A stretch of 64,000 nucleotides of DNA, from contig NZ_CP043430.1 of NCBI RefSeq assembly GCF_008271365.1, positions 2,170,001-2,234,000 of the forward strand, written 5' to 3'. The stretch is from Microbacterium sp. 1S1 (GTDB taxonomy: Bacteria > Actinomycetota > Actinomycetes > Actinomycetales > Microbacteriaceae). The notes under the pieces are model-generated. The model made no database searches and was not told the DNA's origin. It saw only the letters and a program-made list of their open reading frames with translations. The translations under genes and the position numbers were made by a program. Of the stretch, positions 18,256 to 27,514 are shown one piece after another (position 1 is the stretch's first letter; each line of letters starts with the position of its first letter).

Positions 18256-19578
18256 TCAGGCGCGCGCGGCCTCGGAGACGGCCCGGGCGGCCGCGAGCGC
18301 CTGGTCGAGATCGGCCTTGAGGTCCTCGATGTTCTCGAGACCCACGGAGAGGCGCACGAGGCCGGGCGTCACACCCGCGGTGAGCTGCTGCTCCGGAGTG
18401 AGCTGCGCGTGTGTCGTGGAAGCCGGGTGGATGACGAGCGAGCGCACGTCTCCGATGTTGGCGAGGTGGCTGAACAGCGAGAGACTGTTGACGAACTCGC
18501 GTCCGGCCTCGACCCCGCCCTTGAGCTCGAACGACAGCACCGCGCCGACACCCTTCGGGGCGTACTCGTTCGCCTTGGCGTACCAGGGCGAGGACGGCAG
18601 GCCGGAATAGTTGACCGCCGCGACGTCGTCGCGGCTGTCCAGCCACTCGGCGATCTCCTGAGCGTTCTGCACGTGGCGCTCGATGCGCAACGACAGCGTC
18701 TCGACACCCTGGATGAGGTTCCACGCGCTCTGCGGGGCGATGGCCGAGCCGAGGTCGCGCAGAAGCTGCACGCGTGCCTTGATGATGTAGGCGAGCGGGT
18801 CGCCCACGGCGGCCGTGTAGCTGGCGCCGTGGTAGGACGGGTCCGGCTCGGTGAGGCCGGGGAACTTCTCGACGTTCTCCGACCACGCGAACGAGCCGCC
18901 GTCGATCACGACACCGCCGATCGTCGTGCCGTGGCCGCCGAGAAACTTCGTGATCGAGTGGACCACGATGTCGGCGCCGTGCTCGAACGGACGGATGAGG
19001 TACGGGGTCGCGATGGTGTTGTCGACGATCAGCGGGACGCCACTCTCGTGGGCGATGTCGGCGACCGTGCGGATGTCGAGCACGTTGATCTGCGGGTTGC
19101 CGATGGTTTCCGCGAAGAAGAGCTTCGTGTTCGGGCGGACGGCCCGGCGCCACTCCTCCGGGTCGTCCTGGTTCTCGACGAAGGTGACCTCGATGCCGAG
19201 CTTGGCGAGGGTGTACTTGAAGAGGTTGTAGGTTCCGCCGTAGATCGAGCTGGACGCCACGAAGTGGTCGCCGGCCTGAGCGATGTTGAGGATGGCGAAG
19301 GTCGAGGCGGCCTGGCCGCTGGAGAGGACGAGGGCACCGGTGCCCCCTTCGAGCGCGGCCAGGCGCTGCTCCAGGACATCCTGGGTCGGGTTCTGGATGC
19401 GGGTGTAGATGTTGCCGAACTCGGCCAGCGCAAAGAGGTTGGCGGCGTGGTCCGCGCTGTCGAAGACGTAGGACGTGGTCTGGTAGATCGGCGTCGCTCG
19501 CGCCTTGGTGACGGGGTCGGGGGCGGCGCCCGAGTGGATCTGCTTGGTCTCGAAACGCCAGGTCTCGGGTGCGGACAT
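18256..19578 (-). CDS. metY: O-acetylhomoserine sulfhydrylase
   Basis: A 440-residue PLP enzyme of the Cys/Met metabolism family that makes homocysteine from O-acetylhomoserine and sulfide. It starts WRFETKQIHSGAAPDPVTKARATPIYQTTSYVF, carries SSGQAASTFAILNIAQAGDHFV, and has the PLP lysine in VHSITKFLGGHGTTIGG. Length and the IKARVQLLRDLGSAIAPQSAWNLIQG segment indicate MetY rather than MetB. It pairs functionally with metX downstream. No SAM riboswitch or McbR-like TAGAC/GTCTA operator is seen upstream. Confidence 0.95.
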   Translation of the reverse strand: MSAPETWRFETKQIHSGAAPDPVTKARATPIYQTTSYVFDSADHAANLFALAEFGNIYTRIQNPTQDVLEQRLAALEGGTGALVLSSGQAASTFAILNIAQAGDHFVASSSIYGGTYNLFKYTLAKLGIEVTFVENQDDPEEWRRAVRPNTKLFFAETIGNPQINVLDIRTVADIAHESGVPLIVDNTIATPYLIRPFEHGADIVVHSITKFLGGHGTTIGGVVIDGGSFAWSENVEKFPGLTEPDPSYHGASYTAAVGDPLAYIIKARVQLLRDLGSAIAPQSAWNLIQGVETLSLRIERHVQNAQEIAEWLDSRDDVAAVNYSGLPSSPWYAKANEYAPKGVGAVLSFELKGGVEAGREFVNSLSLFSHLANIGDVRSLVIHPASTTHAQLTPEQQLTAGVTPGLVRLSVGLENIEDLKADLDQALAAARAVSEAARA

Positions 19579-19630
19579 GTGTTCCCCCTGGAACGGTCGG
19601 AAGGTCGGATGGGCCGGTGCCCTTGCAGCG

Positions 19631-19657
19631 AGAGTACGGAATATCGGCTCGTGTCAA
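19631..19657 (-). promoter_or_regulatory. Possible metY promoter
   Basis: Reading toward metY: TTGACA (19652-19657), 15 bases, TACTCT (19631-19636). The -35 is perfect, but the spacer is short and the -10 is weak, so this is tentative. The predicted leader is about 45-50 bases. Confidence 0.35.
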
Positions 19658-19714
19658 CAACGACCGAGAAATGTGACGTAACAACCGGAAGGACGCCGAC
19701 CGGCGGGACCGACG

Positions 19715-20191
19715 CTAATCCTTGGCGATGGGGGCCTCGGGCACTCCGGGGTGAGCGACGGGTCTGACGAAGCTGACCGATTCTGCCAGCTGGGCGACGG
19801 CGGCGGCGCGTTGCTGCTCCACACCGGTGGCTTCACTGAAGCGGAGTGCGGCGAGCTCACGTTCGGCGCGGAGGCTGAGACTGATGGCCGCGAGGTGCTC
19901 GGCGATGACGATCGCCAGGCCGTCGCGCAGTTCCTCCAGGTTCGTGTTCGAGATCTCGAGGCGACGGTCCGAGACACGCAGCTCGACCGTCGGGTAGCCG
20001 GATGCGGTGAGGTGGTCGCGGGTCGTGGAACCGTGGATCGCAGCGACTTCGTCCCGGTCTGCCTGGCGGGTGAACACGGCCTCGACCGTGTAGCGCGCAG
20101 GGGAGTCGTCCGTCATCAGCGTCGTCGGCAGGGAACCGACCAGGACGGAGCCCAGGCCGAGCGGGGAATCGTTCTTCAGTTGTGTACTCAT
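19715..20191 (-). CDS. Hypothetical protein, acidic, soluble
   Basis: A 158-residue protein not recognised. It starts MSTQLKNDSPLGLGSVLVGSLP. A YTVEAVFTRQADRDEVAAIHG stretch, a beta-rich VELRVSDRRLEISN segment and a helical, Ala/Leu/Glu-rich second half (about 90-140) follow. There is no signal peptide or membrane segment. Codon use is like its neighbours. It lies between divergent SDR and convergent-side metY, apparently monocistronic. Coding status rests on GC-frame bias and a clean start; the function is unknown. Confidence 0.65.
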   Translation of the reverse strand: MSTQLKNDSPLGLGSVLVGSLPTTLMTDDSPARYTVEAVFTRQADRDEVAAIHGSTTRDHLTASGYPTVELRVSDRRLEISNTNLEELRDGLAIVIAEHLAAISLSLRAERELAALRFSEATGVEQQRAAAVAQLAESVSFVRPVAHPGVPEAPIAKD

Positions 20192-20316
20192 TTGCTGACC
20201 GTACGCCTCGAAGATGTGCGTGCTCACAGCTTGGCCACAGGGTTCGGCGTCGGCGCGGCTCACACGCGGCCATCTCGGGCCCGAACCGTGAACGGGCGAA
20301 ACGCGGCGGGACATCG

Positions 20317-20322
20317 TACGGT
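20317..20322 (+). promoter_or_regulatory. -10 box TACGGT before the SDR gene
   Basis: TACGGT ends seven bases before ATG 20330. GGAAGG lies in between and may also serve as a ribosome site. Confidence 0.4.
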
Positions 20323-20329
20323 GGAAGGC

Positions 20330-21112
20330 ATGGCGAACAGACGTGCAGTGGTGACAGGTGCGAGTTCCGGGATCGGTCAGGCGACCGTGCGGGCCCTCCG
20401 GTCGCGGGGGTGGGACGTCGTCGGCGTCGCCCGCCGCGCGGATCGTCTCGCGGTCCTCTCGGCCGAGACGGGCGCATCGACGATCGCCTGCGATCTGACG
20501 GATGACTCGGCCGTGGCGGCCCTCCTCGAGGAGTTGGAGCGCACGGGACCGGTGCATGCGCTCGTCCAGGTCGCCGGCGGCGCGCGAGGCACCGACCGCG
20601 TCGAGGATGCCGCGCTCGCGGACTGGCAATGGATGTACGACGCGAACGTCCTCGCGACGCAGCGCCTCGTGGCCGGCCTCCTCCCGCTGCTGCGTCGCGC
20701 CGCGGACGCGGACGGTCACGCCGACCTGCTCTTCGTGACCTCGACGGCCGCGCAGACCGCCTATCCCGGCGGTGCGGGCTACAACGCGGCGAAGGCGGCC
20801 GAGGCGATGCTCGTGCGGGCGCTGCGGCAGGAGTTGAACGGCGAGCCCCTGCGGGTGGCCGAGGTCGCACCCGGCATGGTGCACACCGAGGAGTTCACGT
20901 TGAACCGACTCGGCGGCGACGCCGTCGCCGCCGAAGCGGTCTACTCCGGTGTCGAGGCGCCGCTGCGGGCCGAGGACGTGGCGGACGTCATCGCCTATGC
21001 GCTGGACGCCCCGGGTCACGTGAACCTCGACCTGATCACGATGCGACCCGTCGCCCAGTCCGCACAGCACCTGCTCGCACGCGGTCCGCTGCGCGTCCGG
21101 CCCGTCGAGTGA
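20330..21112 (+). CDS. SDR-family oxidoreductase
   Basis: A 260-residue classical short-chain dehydrogenase/reductase. The cofactor loop TGASSGIGQ is at about residues 9-17, RR after the second strand suggests NADP(H), and the catalytic set appears as [23 protein letters not shown] (Ser, then Tyr-x3-Lys). [12 protein letters not shown] follows. The overall pattern resembles YdfG-like serine/hydroxy-acid dehydrogenases, but the substrate is not certain. ATG 20330 was chosen because it directly precedes the Rossmann fold. The stop overlaps the GTG of ung. Confidence 0.85.
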   Translation: MANRRAVVTGASSGIGQATVRALRSRGWDVVGVARRADRLAVLSAETGASTIACDLTDDSAVAALLEELERTGPVHALVQVAGGARGTDRVEDAALADWQWMYDANVLATQRLVAGLLPLLRRAADADGHADLLFVTSTAAQTAYPGGAGYNAAKAAEAMLVRALRQELNGEPLRVAEVAPGMVHTEEFTLNRLGGDAVAAEAVYSGVEAPLRAEDVADVIAYALDAPGHVNLDLITMRPVAQSAQHLLARGPLRVRPVE

Positions 21113-21828
21113 CCGGAGGACGCACCCTCGCCGAGCTCGCGGACGAGGGGCTGATCGACGCCGGGTGGGCTCAGGCTCTTGCTCCGGTGCAGGACACCAT
21201 CACGGCGCTCGGGGAGCGGCTGCGTGCCGAGCAGGCTGCCGGCCACGGCTATCTCCCTGCGGGGCCGAACGTCTTGCGCGCGTTCCAGCGACCGCTCGCC
21301 GACGTCCGCGTGCTCATCACCGGCCAGGACCCGTACCCGACCCCGGGGCACCCGATCGGGCTGTCGTTCGCCGTCGACCGCGACGTGCGCCCGCTGCCGC
21401 GGAGCCTGATGAACATCTACAAGGAGCGCGAAGCCGACCTCGGCCTCCCGCCCGCGCCGCACGGAGACCTCACCGCGTGGAGCGACCAGGGCGTGCTGCT
21501 GCTGAACCGCGTGCTGACCGTACGCCCCGGCGCGGCCGCCTCTCACCGCGGCTGGGGATGGGAGCAGGTGACGGAGCTGGCGATCCGCACCCTCGTGGCC
21601 CGGGATCAGCCGCTCGTCGCGATCCTCTGGGGGCGTGACGCGGCGAACCTCCAGCCCCTGCTCGGCGACACACCGGTGATCGCCTCGGCGCATCCGTCAC
21701 CGCTCTCCGCCAGCCGCGGCTTCTTCGGCTCCCGCCCCTTCTCCCGCGCGAACGCCCTCCTGGAGGGCCTCGGTGCGGAACCGGTGGACTGGCGGGTGGA
21801 GGGCGAGGCATCCGGCTCCCTAAGCTGA
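21109..21828 (+). CDS. ung: Uracil-DNA glycosylase
   Basis: A 239-residue family-1 UDG that removes uracil from DNA to start base-excision repair. The water-activating motif [16 protein letters not shown], the uracil-recognition segment [14 protein letters not shown] and the DNA-intercalation loop [21 protein letters not shown] are all intact. The GTG start is inside the SDR stop (GTGA), so the two genes are [12 protein letters not shown], though no functional link is obvious. Length is normal. Confidence 0.95.
   Translation: MTGGRTLAELADEGLIDAGWAQALAPVQDTITALGERLRAEQAAGHGYLPAGPNVLRAFQRPLADVRVLITGQDPYPTPGHPIGLSFAVDRDVRPLPRSLMNIYKEREADLGLPPAPHGDLTAWSDQGVLLLNRVLTVRPGAAASHRGWGWEQVTELAIRTLVARDQPLVAILWGRDAANLQPLLGDTPVIASAHPSPLSASRGFFGSRPFSRANALLEGLGAEPVDWRVEGEASGSLS
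21821..21826 (+). promoter_or_regulatory. -10 box TAAGCT before the GNAT gene
   Basis: TAAGCT overlaps the ung stop codon region and ends six bases before ATG 21833. Confidence 0.35.
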
Positions 21829-21832
21829 GCGC

Positions 21833-22456
21833 ATGCAGTTCGAGCCGGGGGACCGTCGTCGCGTTCTGCCGCGCCACCTTCGTCCCGCCACCGCGCCGGA
21901 CACGTTCTCCTACGCGATCCGCCCAGCCAGGCCCGCCGACCTGCCTCACGTGCGCGAGATCTACAACCACTTCGTCAGCAACTCCGCCGTCACCCTCGAC
22001 GAGCGCCGAAGCAGCATCCCGTACTGGCGGGACAAGTTCGCCCTCCTGGAGCGACTCGGGTTGCCTTTCCTCGTGGCGGTGTCGCCGTCGGGCGCCGTCC
22101 TCGGCTACGCGCTCGCGCAACCGTGGGCAGGCAAGAACGCTTACCGCTACACGGTGGAGGACTCGATCTATCTCGGACCGGGGGCGGCGGGCAAAGGGCT
22201 CGGCTCCGCCCTCCTGCAGGCCCTGATCGACGCCTGCGAGCAGCGAGGGCTGCGGGAGATGGTCGCCGTCATCAGCGATCAGGGCGCGGAGGCCTCGCTC
22301 CGGTTGCACGAGAAGCTCGGCTTCGTGGAGGCCGGGCGCATGGGGCGCGTCGGCCACAAGTTCGGGCGCGACCTGGGCACCGTCTACCTGCGCCGTGCGC
22401 TTCGCCCCTCTCGCCCCTCTCGCCCCCGTCGTCGCCTCTCGCTCTTCCCGCGCTGA
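21833..22456 (+). CDS. GNAT acetyltransferase, phosphinothricin-acetyltransferase-like
   Basis: A 207-residue protein: an N-terminal tail of about 25 residues, then a GNAT domain similar to the Pat/YwnH group. Supporting segments are [20 protein letters not shown] with TLDERR, the acetyl-CoA site [20 protein letters not shown], and [36 protein letters not shown]. That group acetylates phosphinothricin, methionine sulfoximine or related amines; the real substrate is unknown. The last 20 residues are Arg/Pro-rich and low in complexity. Confidence 0.8.
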   Translation: MQFEPGDRRRVLPRHLRPATAPDTFSYAIRPARPADLPHVREIYNHFVSNSAVTLDERRSSIPYWRDKFALLERLGLPFLVAVSPSGAVLGYALAQPWAGKNAYRYTVEDSIYLGPGAAGKGLGSALLQALIDACEQRGLREMVAVISDQGAEASLRLHEKLGFVEAGRMGRVGHKFGRDLGTVYLRRALRPSRPSRPRRRLSLFPR

Positions 22457-22460
22457 CCCT

Positions 22461-22536
22461 CGACCCACCCCTTTCGTGCCTCCCGGCCCGTTGCGAGCGC
22501 ACGCAACGGGCCGGGGCGGCCGGAAGGGGTGGGTCG
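22461..22536. terminator. Large nested hairpin between convergent genes
   Basis: An inner perfect 14-base stem (22482-22495 with 22502-22515, loop AGCGCA) sits inside an outer arm (22461-22475 with 22522-22536, one mismatch). The 76-base structure separates the GNAT gene from the ABC transporter operon and probably stops both transcripts. Confidence 0.8.
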
Positions 22537-22541
22537 AACGA

Positions 22542-23330
22542 TCAGGCGTCGGGGATGACGGGGATCGCGGAGAGGAGAGTGCGGGTGTACTCGGCCGTCG
22601 GGCGCTGGAGGACCTCCCGGGTCGGACCGCGCTCCACGATACGGCCGTCCTTCATGACGACGACCGTGTCGCAGAGGTTCTGCACCACGCCGATGTCGTG
22701 CGACACGAGCAGCAGCGTGAGCTCGTCCGCGACCCGCAGCTCCGCGAGGAGGTCGAGGATCTGCGCGCGCACCGTCACGTCCAGAGCCGACAGCGGCTCG
22801 TCGCCCACGAGGATCCGCGGGCGATGCACGAGCGCGCGGGCGAGAGCGATCCGCTGGCGCTGCCCGCCGGAGAACTCGTGCGGGTAGCGATCGCCCATCT
22901 CGGGGTCGAGGCCCACCTGGGCGAGGACCTCGCGCACCCGGGCTCGATGGTCCCCCTCGATGTCGAGGGCCCACAGCGGCTCCCGCACGATCTGCCCCGC
23001 GGTCATCCGTGGGTCGAGCGAGGCGTAGGGATCCTGGAACACGAGCCCCGTCCGTCGACGCAGCCAGTGCAGCGATCGCGCGGAGGCCGAGGGATCGACG
23101 GAACGGCCGTCCACCGTCACCGTCCCCGCGGTCGGACGGTCGAGGCCGAGCAGCAGGCGCACGAGGGTCGACTTCCCGGAGCCGGACTCGCCGATGATCC
23201 CGAGGGAGGCGCCCTCGGGTACATCGAGGTCCGTCGGCTCCAGTGCCGTCTGCCGGCGGGTGCGCTCGAACGCGGCGCGCTTCGGAACCACGAAGTCTCG
23301 CCGGAGCCCTCGTGCTTCGATCAAGCTCAT
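22542..23330 (-). CDS. ABC importer ATPase, OppF/NikE type
   Basis: A 262-residue ABC ATPase with Walker [10 protein letters not shown], signature LSGG-type [15 protein letters not shown], Walker [14 protein letters not shown] and switch VSHDIGVV. At 262 residues it lacks the C-terminal oligopeptide-binding extension typical of OppF, so it is closer in size to NikE. It is the last gene of the five-gene operon and overlaps its partner ATPase by four bases. Confidence 0.88.
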   Translation of the reverse strand: MSLIEARGLRRDFVVPKRAAFERTRRQTALEPTDLDVPEGASLGIIGESGSGKSTLVRLLLGLDRPTAGTVTVDGRSVDPSASARSLHWLRRRTGLVFQDPYASLDPRMTAGQIVREPLWALDIEGDHRARVREVLAQVGLDPEMGDRYPHEFSGGQRQRIALARALVHRPRILVGDEPLSALDVTVRAQILDLLAELRVADELTLLLVSHDIGVVQNLCDTVVVMKDGRIVERGPTREVLQRPTAEYTRTLLSAIPVIPDA

Positions 23331-24118
23331 CGGGTACCTCCCTCGGGGCGCCAGAGTGTTGCCGTCGCATCCCGCAGCAGCCCTTGCGTGACGGGGGAGG
23401 AGGGCGCCGTCAGCAGTCGCGACACGGGGCCACTCTCGACGACGCGTCCGTGCTCCAGCACCACACCGTCCGTCGCGACCTGGGACAGCACCGCGAGGTC
23501 ATGGGTGATGAACAGGAGCGACATCCCCTCCTCGGCGACGAGCCGGAGCAGCAGCGACAGGATCTCGGCCTGGATCGTGACGTCGAGCGCCGTCGTCGGC
23601 TCGTCCGCGATCAGCAGCCGCGGGCGACAGGCGAGAGCCATGGCGATCGCGACCCGCTGACGCTGACCGCCGGAGAGCTGGTGCGGGTACCGGTCGACGA
23701 TGCTCTCCGGGTCGGGGAGCCGGACGCGTGCGGCTTCGGCGACCGCCCGCTCCCTGGCCTCGCGCCGCCCGATGCCCTCATGGATGCGGATCGACTCCGC
23801 GATCTGCCGACCGACGGTGCGGATCGGGTTGAGCGCCGTGCGCGGCTCCTGGAAGACGATGCCGATGTCGTCGCCGCGCAGCCGGGCGAGTTCGCGGTCC
23901 GGCATCCCGATCAGCTCGACGCCGTCCCAGCGGATGCTCCCGCGCGCCGTCGCCCCGTCGGGCAACAGGCCGAGCACGGCGAGCGCCGTGAGGGACTTGC
24001 CGGAGCCCGACTCGCCGATCACGCCGAGGCGCGTGCCGTCGGGCGCTTCGAACGAGACGCCGTCGACCACGCGCCGTCCGTCGATCTCGATGACGAGATC
24101 CTCGACCGTCAGACTCAT
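23327..24118 (-). CDS. ABC importer ATPase, OppD/NikD type
   Basis: A 263-residue ABC ATPase: Walker [27 protein letters not shown]-loop region, signature [15 protein letters not shown], Walker [13 protein letters not shown], switch [12 protein letters not shown]. It pairs with the following ATPase as the heterodimeric motor. Like its partner it is short for OppD. The ATG at 24118 overlaps the permease stop by four bases; longer upstream readings run into the permease gene. Confidence 0.88.
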   Translation of the reverse strand: MSLTVEDLVIEIDGRRVVDGVSFEAPDGTRLGVIGESGSGKSLTALAVLGLLPDGATARGSIRWDGVELIGMPDRELARLRGDDIGIVFQEPRTALNPIRTVGRQIAESIRIHEGIGRREARERAVAEAARVRLPDPESIVDRYPHQLSGGQRQRVAIAMALACRPRLLIADEPTTALDVTIQAEILSLLLRLVAEEGMSLLFITHDLAVLSQVATDGVVLEHGRVVESGPVSRLLTAPSSPVTQGLLRDATATLWRPEGGTR

Positions 24119-24984
24119 GCGACCACCGCCGGCGTGTGCGTCTCGGCTGCGCGATGCCGCAGCGTGGGGTCCGTGGCCTCGCGCAGTCCATCCCCGAGCA
24201 GGTTGAGGGCGAGAACGGTGAGGGTGATGGTCAGGCCGGGCCAGATCACGGTGAGCGGATGCACGCCGATGTAGCGCTGCAGGTCGGCGAGCAGCAGCCC
24301 CCAGCTCGGTTCCACAACCGAGGCCCCGAAGCCGAGGTAGGACAGTCCCGCCTCCGCGAGGACGGCCACAGCCATCGACCACGACAACTGCACGATGAAC
24401 ACCGGCGCGACGTTGGGCAGGAGATGCCGGGCGAGGTTCTGCGCCGGAGTCAGGCCGGAGGCGCGCGCGGCGAGCACGAAGTCGCTCTGCTGCACGCGGC
24501 GCAGCTCGGGGCGCGTGACCCGAGCGATGTTCACACCGAAGCCGATCCCGACGGCCCAGATGACGACCCAGAGCGAGCCACCCCACACCGACGAGATCAT
24601 CATGGCGATCAGCAGCACGGGGAAGGCGATGAGGATGTCGACGAGCACGGCAACCGTCTCCCGGACCAAGCGGGTGGTCAGGGCGCCGAGGGTGGCCAGG
24701 GCGATACCGACTGCCGTGGCCACGAGCCCGGCCCCCACGCTGACGAACACCGTCGTCTGCGCCCCCGCCATGAGCAGGCTCAGGATGTCACGGCCCGTGT
24801 CGTCCGTGCCGAGGAGGTGCGGCCAGCCCGGCGGCAGCCAGCGGTCGCCGATGTCCGAGGCCCGCGGGTCGAACGGCGTCCAGAAGAGGGACACGATCGC
24901 GGCCAGGGCGATGAGTCCGATGACGATCAGCCCGAAACGGCCGGTCGAGGTCCGCCAGAGCCGGGGGAACCACCGCGCGCTCAT
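24115..24984 (-). CDS. ABC importer permease, OppC/DppC type
   Basis: A 289-residue inner-membrane permease with about six membrane segments. The start MSARWFPRLWRTSTGRFGLIV is typical of OppC-type N-termini. Family marks are PHLLGTDDTGRDILSLLMAGAQTT and the EAA loop around ARASGLTPAQNLARHLLPN. It forms the transmembrane pore with the adjacent OppB-type protein. ATG 24984 overlaps that gene's stop by four bases. Confidence 0.9.
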   Translation of the reverse strand: MSARWFPRLWRTSTGRFGLIVIGLIALAAIVSLFWTPFDPRASDIGDRWLPPGWPHLLGTDDTGRDILSLLMAGAQTTVFVSVGAGLVATAVGIALATLGALTTRLVRETVAVLVDILIAFPVLLIAMMISSVWGGSLWVVIWAVGIGFGVNIARVTRPELRRVQQSDFVLAARASGLTPAQNLARHLLPNVAPVFIVQLSWSMAVAVLAEAGLSYLGFGASVVEPSWGLLLADLQRYIGVHPLTVIWPGLTITLTVLALNLLGDGLREATDPTLRHRAAETHTPAVVA

Positions 24985-25931
24985 GCCGCCTCCCGTTGTC
25001 GAGGATCGATCGCCCGGTGCAGCAGGTCCACCAGGAAGCCGATGACGAGGACGAAGCCGGTCAGCACGAGCAGTTCGCTCTGCACCTTGATGAGGTCGCG
25101 GGTGCCGACGTCCGTCACGAGCATGCGGCCGATACCGGGGAGGGTGAACAGCTGTTCGATGACGACCGAGCCGACGATGATGCCGGCGACCTGGAGACCG
25201 AGAACCGTGATGATGGACAGGCCGACGGCAGGAATGCCGTGCTGGATGAGAGCCCGGGTCTTCGTCAGGCCCTTCGCGGCCGCCGTGCGGACGAAGTCCT
25301 GACCCGCGGCCTGCAGGGTCGCGCTGCGCACGAAGCGCATGAGCATGGCCCCCTCGACGACGCCGATGGTGAGGGCGGGGAGCAGCAGCGCCTCGATCGC
25401 TCTGCCCGGTGTCGACCACCCGGTACGGGGAAAGCCCTGGGGTGGCAGCCAGCCCAGCCACACGGAGAACACGACGATCAGCATCATCCCCGCCCAAACG
25501 ACGGGCACGGCAGCGAGAGCCTGGGCACCGACGCTGAGCGCCGTGCCGTCGCGGTGGCCGCGGCGCAGGGCCGCGAGGACGCCGAACGGCACCGCGATGA
25601 GGACGGCGATCGCGAGCGACATGATCCCGAGCGGCACCGTGACCTGCGCCTTCAGCAGGAGCTCCTCGCCGACGGAGGCGCCTGAGAGCAGCGAAGTCCC
25701 CAGGTCGCCGCGGAAGATGCCGCCGATCCAGTCGGCGTACTGCGCGAGCAACGGGCGGTTCAAGCCGAGGGACTCCCGCAGCGCCTCGACTTCGGCCGGC
25801 GACGCCTGTGTGCCCGCGATGAGCTGTGCGACATCCCCGGGGAAGACCCGGAGCGTGAGGAAGATGAGCGCGCTCGACACGAGGAGCCCCGCGATCAGCA
25901 GGGCTCCTCGGACGAGCGCGTAACGCAGCAC
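24981..25931 (-). CDS. ABC importer permease, OppB/DppB type
   Basis: A 316-residue permease. The first helix MLRYALVRGALLIAGLLVSSALIFL, the RESLGLNRPLLAQYADWIGGIFRGDLGTSL periplasmic segment and the EAA loop FVRTAAAKGLTKTRALIQHGIP are typical of OppB/DppB. It starts 16 bases after the stop of the solute-binding lipoprotein gene and overlaps the second permease by four bases. Confidence 0.9.
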   Translation of the reverse strand: MLRYALVRGALLIAGLLVSSALIFLTLRVFPGDVAQLIAGTQASPAEVEALRESLGLNRPLLAQYADWIGGIFRGDLGTSLLSGASVGEELLLKAQVTVPLGIMSLAIAVLIAVPFGVLAALRRGHRDGTALSVGAQALAAVPVVWAGMMLIVVFSVWLGWLPPQGFPRTGWSTPGRAIEALLLPALTIGVVEGAMLMRFVRSATLQAAGQDFVRTAAAKGLTKTRALIQHGIPAVGLSIITVLGLQVAGIIVGSVVIEQLFTLPGIGRMLVTDVGTRDLIKVQSELLVLTGFVLVIGFLVDLLHRAIDPRQREAA

Positions 25932-25947
25932 GGCGCGTCGACCGTCG

Positions 25948-27468
25948 TCAGCTCGCCGCGGAGACGGTCACGCCCGCGAGGTTGATGCGCGAGTTGATCG
26001 AGTCTTCCGGGAACCCGGAGACGAGGGGGCTCACGGCGGTGATGGTCTGGCCGTTGTAGAGCCAGTCGGCTGCGTGGTCCTCGGAGACGATCCGAGCGGC
26101 CTCGGCGAGAAGCTTCGCGGAGGCCTTGGGATCCACCTCGGCCAGGGCCTGCGCGTAGAGGTCCTGCACCTCGGCGTTGTCATAGCCGAAGTAGTAGTCC
26201 GGGTTCGCGAAGTTGCCGAAGTCCCGTGGTTCGACGTGCAGCACGAAGCTGAGGTCGTAGTCCTTGTTCGTGTAGACGTCTTCCAGCCAGGTCGGGAACT
26301 CCACCGAGTCCACCTCGAGGTTCACGCCCACCTTGTCGAAGTCGGAGATGAGCACCTTCGGCACAGTCGTCCCATAGAACGAGGGGATGGTCAGCGTGAG
26401 ATCGAGGTCTTCCTGGCCAGCCTCGGCGAGCAGCTCCTTGGCCCGCTCCGGGTCGTACGAGATGACGTCGGAGAGGTCTTCGTAGCCGGGGTCGAGTTCG
26501 GGGATGGGTCCGTACAGCGGCGTGCCCGCGCCGACGGCCTCGATGAGCGCCTCGTGGTCGATGGCCAGGCGCAGCGCCTCACGGACCCGGACATCGTCCA
26601 GCGGAGCCTTCTTGTTGTTGAAGGCGAGCGTGGCCTTGTCGGTCGTGCGGCCCGTCGTGAGCGTGAACTCGCCGGAGTCCTCGAGCTGCGGGGCCAGGTT
26701 CGGGTCCACGGCGGTGAGCACGTCGACGTCTCCGGCGAGAGCGGCGTTCACTCCTGCCGTGAAGTCGGGGATGTACTGGAACTCGACCTCGGCGACGCCG
26801 GCCGGGTCTCCCCAGTACGCATCGTTGCGAGTGAAGGTGATCGTGCTTCCCTTGTTCCAGCGCGCGAGGGTGAACGGCCCCGTGCCGTTCTCCGCGGTCT
26901 TGAGGTCGGTGGTGTCGCCCTTCTTGAAGACGAGACCGGCCGGGCCCGTGAGCGCGAACAGGAAGTTCTGGTTCGGCTCCGACAGCACGATCTGCACGGT
27001 GGCGGCGTCCGGGGCCGAGATCGAGGCCACGGATGCGAACTCCGCGTTGCCCTGCACCGTGGCGTCCGTGCGGACGGTCTCGTAGGAGGCGACGACGTCT
27101 GCGGAGGTCAGGGTCGAGCCATCGTGGAAGGCGACCCCCTCGTTGAGGGTGAACGTGTAGGTGAGGCCGTCGTCGGACACCTCGTAGTCGGAGGCGAGAC
27201 GCTCCACGATCTCATTCTCCTGCGTGCGGCTCACCAGGCCCTCATAGATGTTGTCGATGAGGATCTGCTCGAGGGCGGCGCCGCTGGTGTGCCGGATGTC
27301 GAGGTTCGTGGGCTCGAGCACGAGACCGACGTGCAGGGTGGCGTCGGGGTCGGGCTCTCCGCCGCCCGCCGACGGGGCGGGGTCGGCTGAGCCGGAGCAG
27401 GCGCTGAGGATCACGGCGGTGGCCGCGAGCGCGGAGATCAGCGCAAGGCGTCGATGACGTCGGAACAT
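25948..27468 (-). CDS. ABC importer solute-binding lipoprotein (SBP family 5)
   Basis: A 506-residue extracellular binding protein. The signal peptide ends in lipobox LSAC with Cys24 as the lipidation site. Family-5 features include ALEQILIDNIYEGLVSRTQENEIVERLASDYEVSDDGLTYTFTL (in pieces) and DVVASYETV, VRVREALRLAIDHEALIEAV and YDPERAKELLAEAG. It delivers peptides, nickel chelates or similar ligands to the permeases. It is the first gene of the operon; its promoter must lie in or near the 3' end of the hydrolase gene. Confidence 0.9.
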   Translation of the reverse strand: MFRRHRRLALISALAATAVILSACSGSADPAPSAGGGEPDPDATLHVGLVLEPTNLDIRHTSGAALEQILIDNIYEGLVSRTQENEIVERLASDYEVSDDGLTYTFTLNEGVAFHDGSTLTSADVVASYETVRTDATVQGNAEFASVASISAPDAATVQIVLSEPNQNFLFALTGPAGLVFKKGDTTDLKTAENGTGPFTLARWNKGSTITFTRNDAYWGDPAGVAEVEFQYIPDFTAGVNAALAGDVDVLTAVDPNLAPQLEDSGEFTLTTGRTTDKATLAFNNKKAPLDDVRVREALRLAIDHEALIEAVGAGTPLYGPIPELDPGYEDLSDVISYDPERAKELLAEAGQEDLDLTLTIPSFYGTTVPKVLISDFDKVGVNLEVDSVEFPTWLEDVYTNKDYDLSFVLHVEPRDFGNFANPDYYFGYDNAEVQDLYAQALAEVDPKASAKLLAEAARIVSEDHAADWLYNGQTITAVSPLVSGFPEDSINSRINLAGVTVSAAS

Positions 27469-27514
27469 GGGTTTCCTCTCGGGGCGGCAGGTGCTGTGTG
27501 CCGGTGGGACGAGC

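Noticed and set aside
19579..19714. SAM riboswitch or McbR operator upstream of metY
   Set aside because: No SAM-I or SAM-IV-like core and no TAGAC-N6-GTCTA element could be recognised in the leader.
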